From assembly GCF_005233875.1 (NCBI RefSeq), contig NZ_SZPZ01000001.1, positions 62,001 to 126,000 of the forward strand: a DNA stretch of 64,000 nt, read 5' to 3'. The notes under the pieces are model-generated. The model saw nothing but the letters and a program-made list of their open reading frames with translations, had not been told where the DNA came from and did no database searches. Both the position numbers and the translations under genes were made by a program. Of the stretch, positions 16,295 to 24,493 are shown one piece after another (the first letter of the stretch is position 1; every line of letters begins with the position of its first letter). The DNA is from Kribbella jiaozuonensis (GTDB taxonomy: Bacteria > Actinomycetota > Actinomycetes > Propionibacteriales > Kribbellaceae).

Positions 16295-17613
16295 CCGACC
16301 GCCCTCACCTGTTGTACGTCGCCTGGGGCTTCCCGCCCTGCCGGGGCGGCGGTGTCTACCGGGCACTGGCCACGGCCAACCGGTTCGCCGCGCTCGGCTG
16401 GAAGGTGACCGTGCTGACGGCCGACCGCGACACCTTCTTCCGGTTCACCGGTGCGGACCTGACCCTCGAGGAGCGGGTCGACCCCTCCGTCGAGGTTGTC
16501 CGGGTGCCGTTCGAGTGGCCGATCCTCGAAGCCGATCTGCGCAAGTGGTCCAAGCGCCGGGCGCAGAACCCGAAGCTGTGGAGCAAGTGGCGCACCAAGC
16601 AGGACCAGATCCCGTTCCCGGAGACCGGGTACGGGCCCTGGCGCTCGGTGATCGAGAAGGCCGCCGAGCAGATCCACAAGGCGAACAAGGTGGACCTGAC
16701 CGTCGCCACCGCGAACCCGCATGTCGCGTTCACCGCGGCGTACCACCTGCACAAGAAGTTCCAGGTGCCGTACGTGATGGACTACCGCGACGCGTGGCTG
16801 CTGGACGTGTTCACCGGCGACCGGCTGCACGAGCCGAACAGCCGGGCGGCCAAGTGGGAGAAGAAGCTGGTCGAGTCCGCTCGCGAGGTCTGGTTCGTGA
16901 ACGACCCGATCAAGGAGTGGCACGAGAAGCTCTACCCGGCGCAGGCGTCGAAGATGCACACGGTCGCGAACGGGTTCGACCCCGACCTGGTGCCGGACAC
17001 CGCCGACCGTGGCGCGGTCACCGATCGCCCGCTGGTCTTCGGGTACGTCGGGACGGTGTCGCCGAAGGTGCCGCTGGCCGAGTTCGTCGAGGGCTGGAAG
17101 CTCGCCAAGGAGCAGTCCGAGGAACTGGCCGGCGCAAAGGCCAAGATCCACGGCTACCTCGGGTACTACGCGCAGCCGCGGGCCGACATGCTCGCGACGA
17201 TCAACAGCGCGGCCGATGCCGGGGTCAGCTACGAGGGGCCGGTCGGCAAGGCCGAGATCGCCAAGGCGTACGACGAGTTCGACGCGCAGCTGCTGATGCT
17301 GGGCAAGGGGCGTTACGTCACCAGCGGCAAGGTGTTCGAGTACCTCGCGACCGGCTTGCCGGTGGTGTCGGTGCACGACCCGGAGAACGCGGCGTCCGAC
17401 GTTCTGCGGGGTCATCCGTTGTGGTTCCCGGTGTCGGACGTGACGCCGGAGGCGATCGCGGCGGCGCTGGTCGAGGCGGCGCACGCGGCGCGGACCGCGG
17501 ACGAAGGGATCCGGGCGAAGGCGCGTGAGTTCGGTGCGTCGTACCGGCGGGACCTGCAGCTGGATCCGCGGATCGAGTCGCTGGCTGCGTCTGTGAAGGG
17601 GGTTGCCGCATGA
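16291..17613 (+). CDS. Glycosyltransferase, GT-B fold (GT4-like)
   Basis: 440 residues from ATG 16291, which overlaps the previous stop (ATGA). It begins LLYVAWGFPPCRGGGVYR, the GT4 acceptor-side glycine loop, then has VMDYRDAWLLD, an inner FGYVGTVSPKVPLAEF segment, and a donor loop SGKVFEYLATGLPVVSV. It is longer than its neighbour because of a Lys/Trp-rich insert near residues 80-110. It is probably cytosolic and adds one residue of the repeat unit. Confidence 0.88.
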   Translation: MTDRPHLLYVAWGFPPCRGGGVYRALATANRFAALGWKVTVLTADRDTFFRFTGADLTLEERVDPSVEVVRVPFEWPILEADLRKWSKRRAQNPKLWSKWRTKQDQIPFPETGYGPWRSVIEKAAEQIHKANKVDLTVATANPHVAFTAAYHLHKKFQVPYVMDYRDAWLLDVFTGDRLHEPNSRAAKWEKKLVESAREVWFVNDPIKEWHEKLYPAQASKMHTVANGFDPDLVPDTADRGAVTDRPLVFGYVGTVSPKVPLAEFVEGWKLAKEQSEELAGAKAKIHGYLGYYAQPRADMLATINSAADAGVSYEGPVGKAEIAKAYDEFDAQLLMLGKGRYVTSGKVFEYLATGLPVVSVHDPENAASDVLRGHPLWFPVSDVTPEAIAAALVEAAHAARTADEGIRAKAREFGASYRRDLQLDPRIESLAASVKGVAA

Positions 17614-18314
17614 GCACCGTCGTACTGCTGTCCACGCGTCGTCTTCCGCCGACGTACTTCGACCAGGTCCGCGAGGACCTCGGTGACCAGAACATCACAA
17701 TCGACGTCGTCGGCTGGGTAGCCCCGTCCGCGTGGGTTGCCGACAAGGTCAACACCTTCACGCTGATCGGCCCGGGTCGCATGCCGGCCCAGCCCGCCCC
17801 CGAGCCCGAGGTCGAAGCATCCGACGAAGCCCCGGACGCCGTCATCGCTCCCGAGGCAGTAGCCGCCCCGGAGACCGTGGTTGCCGACGAGGCGAAGATC
17901 GCCCCGGCCGCCGCGGAGGTAGCAGCTGCCGCGCCTCAGCCGAAGCCTGCACCGAAGCCCAAGCCGACCGGTGCCAAGCGGGTCGTGAAGGCTGTGGAGT
18001 GGCGTGCCCGCAAGGCTCGTAAGGTTGCTGGGCGGATGTTGCCTAAGGCAATTAAGACGTCGGCGCCGGTGAAGTTCATCCGGGGGCAGCGGGCAACCAA
18101 TGATCTCGGGAAGAACTACTGGGAGCGCGTGCTCAGCCGTCGTGACGTGATGGCGACCATCGACAAGGCGGATGTTGTCGTGGCGCTGGATGCCGGTGCG
18201 ATCTGGGCCGGCTGGAACCTCGGCCAGCGGAAGGCGAGCACCCCGGTGGTGCTCGGTCTGCCGGCCGCCCGCCGCGAGTTCGACCAGTTGAAGGCACCAG
18301 CAGGTAATGGGTGA
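17610..18314 (+). CDS. Hypothetical protein with Ala/Pro/Glu linker, glycan locus
   Basis: 234 residues, ATG overlapping the preceding stop by four bases. Residues 1-55 look like one Rossmann strand-helix unit (STVVLLSTRRLPPTYFDQV). Residues ~58-120 are a disordered Ala/Pro/Glu tract turning Pro/Lys-rich, then ~120-150 is very basic. The end (ADVVVALDAGAIWAGWNLGQ... STPVVLGLPAARREF) resembles a piece of a nucleotide-sugar-binding half. It may be a reduced glycosyltransferase or scaffold; no catalytic motif is seen. Confidence 0.75.
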   Translation: MSTVVLLSTRRLPPTYFDQVREDLGDQNITIDVVGWVAPSAWVADKVNTFTLIGPGRMPAQPAPEPEVEASDEAPDAVIAPEAVAAPETVVADEAKIAPAAAEVAAAAPQPKPAPKPKPTGAKRVVKAVEWRARKARKVAGRMLPKAIKTSAPVKFIRGQRATNDLGKNYWERVLSRRDVMATIDKADVVVALDAGAIWAGWNLGQRKASTPVVLGLPAARREFDQLKAPAGNG

Positions 18315-19500
18315 CACGACGACGATGAGTATCCGCGAGCACCTGCCGGCGCCGCTGGCCCGGACCGCGGGAGCGGTCCGGCGGCGGCTGCGGGGCTTGC
18401 GGTACTCGTTCGCGCAGCTGCCGGCGTTCCCGCCGGCAGCGACGACGCCGGTGCGGATGTGGGTCGGACCGACCAACTCCGCCGGTCAGGGCAACGCCTG
18501 GGCACGGGCCGCCCGGACCGTCGACGGCGTCGACGCGGTCTCGTTCGTCCTGCAGCGCAAGGGGCAGTTCCAGTTCGCAGTCGACTACGGCGTACCGCTG
18601 GCATGGTTCGGCCAGCCCCGTTGGCAGCGCGCGCAGCAGCAGCACATCCTGTCGAACTACACGCACGTGATGGTCGAGTCGCTGCGCCCGGTCTTCGGCG
18701 CGCGCGGCTACGCGGACGCAACCCCCGACATCGAGGCGATGCTTGCGAAGGGCATCAACGTCTCGCTGCTCTTCCACGGCTCCGACATCCGCCTGCCCAG
18801 CCGGCACGCGAAGCGCGAGCAGTGGTCGCCGTTCACCCCGGGTGACGAGCTGACCGAGCGGCTCGAGACGCAGGCCCGCCGGCACGCCGAGCTGGTCGAG
18901 TCGCTGAACCTTCCGGTCTTCGTCTCCACGGTCGACCTGCTGGACGACGTACCGAACGCGCACTGGCTTCCGGTCGCGATCGACCCGGTGCCGTGGCAGC
19001 AGGCGGCGCGGCCGCTGTTCAGCCACGAGAAGCCCGTCGTTGCTCACGTTCCGTCGAACGCCAAGCTCAAGGGCACCGAGGAGATCGACGCCGTCCTCAC
19101 CGCACTGCACGAGAGCGGACGGATCGAGTACCGGCGGATCACCGGCGTACCGCACAGCGGCATGCCGGCCGTGATCGGTGACGCCGACATCGTTGTCGAC
19201 CAACTCCACATCGGCCTGTACGGCGTGGCGGCCGCGGAAGCGCTGGCCGCCGGGCGGATCGTCGTTTCGTACGTCGGTGACGGCGTGCGCCAGCGGGTGC
19301 GTAGTCTGGCCGGGCGAGAGGTGCCGATCGTGGAGGCGGATCCCGACACCCTGGGTGAGGTCGTCACCGGTCTGATCGCCGATCGTGACGCCGCCGCCGA
19401 GCGGGCGGCCGACGGCCCCGGATTCGTGACGGAGCTGCACGACGGACGCCGCTCGGCCGAAGTACTGAAACCCTGGCTGACCCAGAAGGAGACCCTGTGA
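18307..19500 (+). CDS. Glycosyltransferase-like protein, stand-alone form of the 25.8-28.4 kb fusion domain
   Basis: 397 residues (ATG 18307, or ATG 18325). Clear relatedness to residues ~520-880 of the fusion protein encoded at 25792-28434: VGPTNSAGQGNAWARA vs IGPVNSAGQAWLWATA, LLFHGSDIRLPS vs VLFHGSEIRDPA, and DADIVVDQLHIGLYGVAA vs DADIVVDQMLLGSYGVFA. The last motif, with the EALAAGR that follows, resembles the GT-B donor loop. I infer a cytosolic glycosyltransferase of a family I cannot name. It overlaps the next gene by four bases. Confidence 0.75.
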   Translation: MGDTTTMSIREHLPAPLARTAGAVRRRLRGLRYSFAQLPAFPPAATTPVRMWVGPTNSAGQGNAWARAARTVDGVDAVSFVLQRKGQFQFAVDYGVPLAWFGQPRWQRAQQQHILSNYTHVMVESLRPVFGARGYADATPDIEAMLAKGINVSLLFHGSDIRLPSRHAKREQWSPFTPGDELTERLETQARRHAELVESLNLPVFVSTVDLLDDVPNAHWLPVAIDPVPWQQAARPLFSHEKPVVAHVPSNAKLKGTEEIDAVLTALHESGRIEYRRITGVPHSGMPAVIGDADIVVDQLHIGLYGVAAAEALAAGRIVVSYVGDGVRQRVRSLAGREVPIVEADPDTLGEVVTGLIADRDAAAERAADGPGFVTELHDGRRSAEVLKPWLTQKETL

Positions 19501-20108
19501 CGTCCCGCATCGCGCCATCCGCCGACGTCGACGACAGCGCCCAGATCGGCGACGGATCGTCGGTCTGGCACCTCGCGCAGATCCGCGAGAACGCCGTCCT
19601 CGGCAAGAACTGCATCGTCGGCCGCGGCGCCTACGTCGGGACCGGGGTCCGGATGGGCGACAACTGCAAGATCCAGAACTACGCGCTGGTGTACGAGCCC
19701 GCCTCGCTCGAGGACGGTGTGTTCATCGGACCGGCCGTCGTACTCACCAACGACTACTTCCCGCGCGCGGTGAACCCGGACGGGTCGCCGAAGAGCGGGC
19801 ACGACTGGGAACCGGTCGGGGTGACGATGAAGGAAGGCTGCTCGCTCGGTGCGCGCAGCGTCTGCGTGGCCCCGGTCACCATCGGCCGCTGGGCTACCGT
19901 CGCCGCTGGTGCAGTGGTGACCAAGGACGTGCCAGACTTCGCGCTGGTCGCCGGGGTTCCGGCTCGTCGGCTCAAGTGGGTCGGCAAGGCCGGAGTTCCG
20001 CTGCTCTCCGTCGGTGACGGCGAGTGGAAGTGCCCGAACACGGGCGAGATGTACATCGAAACCGACGGGCGGCTGCGGCCGGCCGAAGAAAACCTGGAGG
20101 AGAACTGA
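19497..20108 (+). CDS. wbpD: UDP-2-acetamido-3-amino-2,3-dideoxyglucuronate N-acetyltransferase (WbpD type)
   Basis: 203 residues with left-handed beta-helix hexapeptide repeats (IGDGSSVWHLAQIRENAVLG, VGRGAYVGTGVRMGDNCKI) and the WbpD/WlbB hallmark FIGPAVVLTNDYFPRA. It would add acetyl from acetyl-CoA to the 3-amino group. A C-terminal WKCPNTGEMY extension looks like half of a metal knuckle. GTG 19497 has AAGGAG upstream and overlaps the previous stop. Neighbours WbpE, B, I and A types complete the pathway. Confidence 0.9.
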   Translation: MTSRIAPSADVDDSAQIGDGSSVWHLAQIRENAVLGKNCIVGRGAYVGTGVRMGDNCKIQNYALVYEPASLEDGVFIGPAVVLTNDYFPRAVNPDGSPKSGHDWEPVGVTMKEGCSLGARSVCVAPVTIGRWATVAAGAVVTKDVPDFALVAGVPARRLKWVGKAGVPLLSVGDGEWKCPNTGEMYIETDGRLRPAEENLEEN

Positions 20109-21196
20109 TGGTGCAGCCGATTCCGGCCGCGAAGCCGATCATCGGGAAGGAGGAGCGCGAGGCCGTCGACCGTGTCATGCAGTCCGGCATGCTGGCCCAG
20201 GGCCCCGAGGTAGCGGCGTTCGAGCAGGAGTTCGGCGCAGCGCTGGTCTCCGGCCGTGCGTGCGTCGCGACGAACTCGGGCACGTCGGGTCTCCACCTCG
20301 GCCTGCTGGCCGCGGGCGTCGGACCGGGTGACGAGGTCATCGTCCCGTCGTTCACCTTCGCCGCGACCGCGAACAGCGTCGCGCTGACCGGCGCCACCCC
20401 GGTGTTCGTCGACATCGAGCCGACGTACTTCTGCCTGGACCCGAAGGCGGTCGAGGCAGCGATCACCGAGAAGACCAAGGCCGTCATGCCGGTGCACCTG
20501 TTCGGTCACCCGGCCAACATGACCGCTCTGCAGGAGATCGCGGACAAGCACGGCATCCAGATCTACGAGGACGCCGCGCAGGCCCACGGCGCCACCTGGA
20601 ACGGCGCGCCGGTCGGTACCTTCGGCGAGTTCGCGATGTTCAGCCTGTACCCGACCAAGAACATGACGTCCGGTGAGGGCGGTATGAACTCGGTCGCGAA
20701 CGCCGAGATCGAGCGCCGGATGCGGCTGTTCCGCAACCAGGGCATGCTCAAGCAGTACGAGAACGAGGTCGTCGGCCTGAACAACCGGATGACCGACCTG
20801 CACGCCGCCATCGGCCGCGTGCAGCTGACCAAGGTCGGCGGCTGGACCAAGCAGCGGCAGGAGAACGCGGCCTTCCTGGACGCGAACCTCGCCGGTGTCG
20901 GCGTCCCGGCCGTGGCCGCCGAGGCCAGCCACGTGTACCACCAGTACACGATCCGGGTCACCGAGGACCGCGACGGATTCGCGAACGCGCTCCGGACCGA
21001 GTACGGCGTCGGCTGCGGCGTGTACTACCCGATCCCGAACCACCGGCTCCCGTCGTTCCAGCGCGAGCTGGACCTGCCGGAGACCGAGAAGGCCGCGGCC
21101 GAGGTGCTCTCGCTGCCGGTCCACCCCTCGCTGTCCGAGGATGACCTGAACCGGATCGTGGCCGCGGTGAACACCGTGGCGAAGGCGGGTGCGTGA
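20108..21196 (+). CDS. wbpE: DegT/DnrJ/EryC1 aminotransferase (WbpE type)
   Basis: 362 residues from ATG 20108 (GGAGGAG site, one-base overlap with the previous gene); the frame extends further upstream but inside wbpD. PLP-binding features include ATNSGTSGLHLGLLAAGV, IYEDAAQAHGA and the Schiff-base Lys184 in SLYPTKNMTSGEGG. The enzyme moves an amino group from glutamate to the 3-keto sugar nucleotide made by the WbpB-type dehydrogenase encoded next. Confidence 0.92.
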   Translation: MVQPIPAAKPIIGKEEREAVDRVMQSGMLAQGPEVAAFEQEFGAALVSGRACVATNSGTSGLHLGLLAAGVGPGDEVIVPSFTFAATANSVALTGATPVFVDIEPTYFCLDPKAVEAAITEKTKAVMPVHLFGHPANMTALQEIADKHGIQIYEDAAQAHGATWNGAPVGTFGEFAMFSLYPTKNMTSGEGGMNSVANAEIERRMRLFRNQGMLKQYENEVVGLNNRMTDLHAAIGRVQLTKVGGWTKQRQENAAFLDANLAGVGVPAVAAEASHVYHQYTIRVTEDRDGFANALRTEYGVGCGVYYPIPNHRLPSFQRELDLPETEKAAAEVLSLPVHPSLSEDDLNRIVAAVNTVAKAGA

Positions 21197-22200
21197 CAAT
21201 GGCGAACCTGCGTGCGGGCCTGATCGGCCTGGGCATGATGGGACGGCACCACGCTCGCGTGCTGGCCTCCCTCGAGGGCGTCGACCTGGTTGCGGTCGCC
21301 GACCCGGGGGGTGACAAGTTCAACGTGGCCGGCGGTCGTCCGGTGCACGAGAACATCGAGCAGCTGATCGGCGAGAACCTCGACTACTGCATGGTCGCGG
21401 TGCCGACGCAGTACCACGCCGAGATCGCGAAGGCGCTGGCCGAGGCCGGCGTACACGCGATGATCGAGAAGCCGCTGGCCGGCTCCTCGTCCGAGGCGAC
21501 CGAGATCGCGAAGGCGTTCGAGGCGGCCGGGCTGGTCGGCGCGGTCGGCCACATCGAGCGGTACAACCCGGCGCTGCAGGCGCTGCGGGTGCGGCTCGAG
21601 GCCGGCGAGCTGGGTGACATCTACCAGATCACCACCCGTCGCCAGGGCCCGTTCCCGGCCCGGATCGCCGACGTCGGCGTGGTGCTCGACCTGGCCACCC
21701 ACGACATCGACCTGACCGCGTGGGTGACGCAGTCGCCGTTCGTCACGGTGTCCGCGCAGAGCGCCCACAAGTCGGGCCGGCAGTACGAGGACCTGATCGC
21801 CGTGACCGGCAAGCTGGCCGACGGTACCGTCACCAGCCACCTGGTCAACTGGCTGTCCCCGATGAAGGAGCGGCTCACCGTCGTCACCGGTGAGAAGGGC
21901 GCGTTCATCGCCGACACCCTGCTCGCCGACCTGTCCTTCCACGCCAACGGCACGGTTGCCACCGCCTGGGACGACGTCGCGCACTTCCGCGGTGTCAGCG
22001 AGGGCGACATGATCCGGTACGCGATCAGCAAGCCGGAGCCGCTGAAGACCGAGCACGAGGCCTTCCGCGACGCCGTACTGGGCAAGGAGGCCGACATCGT
22101 CACGCTGCAGCAGGGTCTGCGCACCGTGGCGGTCGCCGAGGCCGTGATCCAGTCGGCTGCCGAGGACCGCACGATCAAGATCGCCGGGGAGTCCGCGTAG
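21193..22200 (+). CDS. wbpB: Gfo/Idh/MocA oxidoreductase (WbpB type, 3-dehydrogenase)
   Basis: 335 residues starting at GTG 21193 (4-base overlap) or ATG 21199. Rossmann motif AGLIGLGMMGRHHARVL, dinucleotide-binding MIEKPLAGSSSEA with the catalytic Lys of EKP, and a C-terminal sheet domain with DLATHDIDL. It would oxidise C3 of UDP-GlcNAcA. The order next to wbpE and wbpD, not the sequence alone, sets the substrate. Confidence 0.88.
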   Translation: MTMANLRAGLIGLGMMGRHHARVLASLEGVDLVAVADPGGDKFNVAGGRPVHENIEQLIGENLDYCMVAVPTQYHAEIAKALAEAGVHAMIEKPLAGSSSEATEIAKAFEAAGLVGAVGHIERYNPALQALRVRLEAGELGDIYQITTRRQGPFPARIADVGVVLDLATHDIDLTAWVTQSPFVTVSAQSAHKSGRQYEDLIAVTGKLADGTVTSHLVNWLSPMKERLTVVTGEKGAFIADTLLADLSFHANGTVATAWDDVAHFRGVSEGDMIRYAISKPEPLKTEHEAFRDAVLGKEADIVTLQQGLRTVAVAEAVIQSAAEDRTIKIAGESA

Positions 22201-22202
22201 TC

Positions 22203-23255
22203 ATGAAGGTTCTGAGTGTTGTCGGGGCTCGCCCACAGTTCGTGAAGCTGGCGCCGGTCGCGGAGGCATTTGCCGCGACCGAGCACCAGCACGTGATCGT
22301 GCACACCGGGCAGCACTACGACAAGAACATGTCCGACGTGTTCTTCGCCGACCTGCGCATCCCGGACCCGGACGTCCACCTGGGCGTCGGGTCCGGCAGC
22401 CACGGCGTCCAGACCGGCGCGATGCTGGCCGCGATGGACGCCGTACTGGACGAGCACAAGCCGGACTGGGTGCTGGTGTACGGCGACACGAACTCGACGC
22501 TCGCCGGCGCCCTGTCCGCGGTGAAGATGCACCTGCCGGTCGCGCACCTCGAGGCCGGCCTGCGCTCGTTCAACCGGCTGATGCCGGAGGAGCACAACCG
22601 GGTGCTGACCGACCACGCGGCCGACCTGCTGCTCGCGCCGACCCAGGTGGCGATGGACCACCTGGCGAACGAGGGCCTGACGGACAAGTCGCGCCTGGTC
22701 GGCGACGTCATGACCGACGTCTGCTTCCGGGTCCGCGACGCGGTCCAGGACAAGCCGCTCGACCTGCCGTTCAAGCAGGGCGAGTACGTCGTCTCGACCA
22801 TCCACCGGGCCGAGAACACCGACGACCCGGCGCGACTTGCCGGGATCGTCGACGGTCTGGCCGCGGCCGGCTCGCCGGTGCTGCTGCTGGCCCACCCGCG
22901 GCTGGTCGCGAAGTGCGCCGAGCACGGCATCAAGCTCGAGCGTCCGGACGGGTCGCTGCACGTCCGCGAGCCGTTGGCGTACCCGGAGATGGTCTCGGCC
23001 GTCCTCGGTTCGGCCGGTGTGGTGACGGACTCCGGCGGTCTCCAGAAGGAGGCCTTCCTGCTCGGCCGGGTGTGCACGACGCTGCGCACCGAGACCGAGT
23101 GGGTGGAGACGCTGGAGGACGGGTGGAACGTGTTGACATCCGACGTGAGTAAGCTGCCCGAGTTGGCCGCACGGCCGGCTCCCACGGGGGAACGCCCGAT
23201 GCCCTACGGCGACGGCCACGCTGCTGAGCGTGTCGTTGCCACTCTCGCGGAGTAA
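22203..23255 (+). CDS. wbpI: Non-hydrolysing UDP-sugar 2-epimerase (WbpI/WecB type)
   Basis: 350 residues. It starts MKVLSVVGARPQFVKLAPV and carries HTGQHYDKNMSDVFF, VYGDTNSTLAGALSA, HLEAGLRSFNR and TDSGGLQKEAFLLG, the conserved residues of the WecB/WbpI epimerase family. In this setting it should convert UDP-2,3-diacetamido-glucuronate to the manno form. If it acted on UDP-GlcNAc instead, the product would be UDP-ManNAc; the preceding genes favour the WbpI role. Confidence 0.92.
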   Translation: MKVLSVVGARPQFVKLAPVAEAFAATEHQHVIVHTGQHYDKNMSDVFFADLRIPDPDVHLGVGSGSHGVQTGAMLAAMDAVLDEHKPDWVLVYGDTNSTLAGALSAVKMHLPVAHLEAGLRSFNRLMPEEHNRVLTDHAADLLLAPTQVAMDHLANEGLTDKSRLVGDVMTDVCFRVRDAVQDKPLDLPFKQGEYVVSTIHRAENTDDPARLAGIVDGLAAAGSPVLLLAHPRLVAKCAEHGIKLERPDGSLHVREPLAYPEMVSAVLGSAGVVTDSGGLQKEAFLLGRVCTTLRTETEWVETLEDGWNVLTSDVSKLPELAARPAPTGERPMPYGDGHAAERVVATLAE

Positions 23256-23259
23256 CTAC

Positions 23260-24468
23260 ATGACGAAGGCCGCCGAAGAGAACCAGACGCCGTCGACCCA
23301 GGAGCTGCCTGGGTCGACAGATGTGGGGACCCCGCCGCCCGGCGCGCCGTTCAGTGCCTTCCCCGGGGAGTCCGGTACACCGCCGGCTTCCCGCAGCGGA
23401 CGGCTACCACGAGTCGAGTCGCTCACCGGCCTGCGCTGGTGGGCGGCCTTCTTCGTGTTCTGCCACCACATGACCAACCTGGCGCCGCTGCCGATCTACG
23501 ACTTCCTGAAGTACGGCACCTCCGGGGTCACGTTCTTCTTCGTGCTGTCCGGTTTCGTGCTCACCTGGTCTGCCCAGAAGGGCACGAAGATCCGGACGTT
23601 CTACCGGCGCCGGTTCGCCCGGATCTTCCCGCTGTACTTCCTCACGCTGGTCGCGGCGTTCTTCGTCTTCTACCGGGCCGACCCGCCCGCCGGGATGTCG
23701 TGGATCAAGCCGATCTCGGTGGGCGTGCTGGTGCTGTCGCTGTTCCTGGTGCACGGCTGGTCGAACAACCCGACCATCCTGTACGGCGGAAACCCGGCGG
23801 GCTGGACGCTGTCGGTCGAGGCGTTCTTCTACGCCTACTTCCCGTTCGTCTGGCGGGCCACGCAGCGGTTGAAGACGACCGGCGGCCTGATCCTGTGCGT
23901 CACGGTGATCGTGGCCGGCGGCGCCTATCGATTGGCGTTGTTCCATTACAAGGACGTCGTACCGATCCTGCCGCAACCGGTCCTGCATTCGGTCGCTTTC
24001 CTGTTCGGTATCGGTCTGGCGATCTCGCTGCGGTCGGGCTGGAAGCCGCGGATCCCGGTGTGGTTCGCGTTCCTGGTCACCGGCGGCGGCCTCTATATCC
24101 TCTGGTACTCCGGTGCGCACCCGGCGAACTTCCCGGGCGCGGTCACCATGGGCCTGTGCCAGAAGGAGATCCTGACCTTCCTGTACGGCTTCCTGATCCT
24201 CGCGGTCGCGGCCCGCGACACCCGCGGCGGCCGGTCGCTGCTGCGCAGCAAGCCGATGGTCGCGCTCGGCCAGTGGTCCTACGCCTTCTACCTCGTGCAC
24301 GCCACGATCCTGTACGCGATCAAGGAGCAGCACGGTGTGGCCGGCCCGATCGGCTGGTCCAACCTGACGTGGTACGCCGGTGTCCTCGTCATCTCGATCA
24401 TTGCCTCGTGGCTGCTCTTCAAGTTCGTCGAGCACCCGCTGGAACGGAAGCTCCGGGGCCCCCGATGA
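23260..24468 (+). CDS. Acyltransferase 3 (OafA-type) membrane protein
   Basis: 402 residues from ATG 23260, which has GGAG just upstream; the frame also opens at 23230 inside the epimerase gene. After a ~50-residue Pro-rich cytosolic start come about ten hydrophobic segments. The signature RVESLTGLRWWAAFFVFCHHM provides the Arg and catalytic His of the family. It probably O-acetylates the exported glycan. There is no SGNH domain at the C-terminus. Confidence 0.88.
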   Translation: MTKAAEENQTPSTQELPGSTDVGTPPPGAPFSAFPGESGTPPASRSGRLPRVESLTGLRWWAAFFVFCHHMTNLAPLPIYDFLKYGTSGVTFFFVLSGFVLTWSAQKGTKIRTFYRRRFARIFPLYFLTLVAAFFVFYRADPPAGMSWIKPISVGVLVLSLFLVHGWSNNPTILYGGNPAGWTLSVEAFFYAYFPFVWRATQRLKTTGGLILCVTVIVAGGAYRLALFHYKDVVPILPQPVLHSVAFLFGIGLAISLRSGWKPRIPVWFAFLVTGGGLYILWYSGAHPANFPGAVTMGLCQKEILTFLYGFLILAVAARDTRGGRSLLRSKPMVALGQWSYAFYLVHATILYAIKEQHGVAGPIGWSNLTWYAGVLVISIIASWLLFKFVEHPLERKLRGPR

Positions 24469-24493
24469 AGAATCACTACCTAGTGGAGAACCT

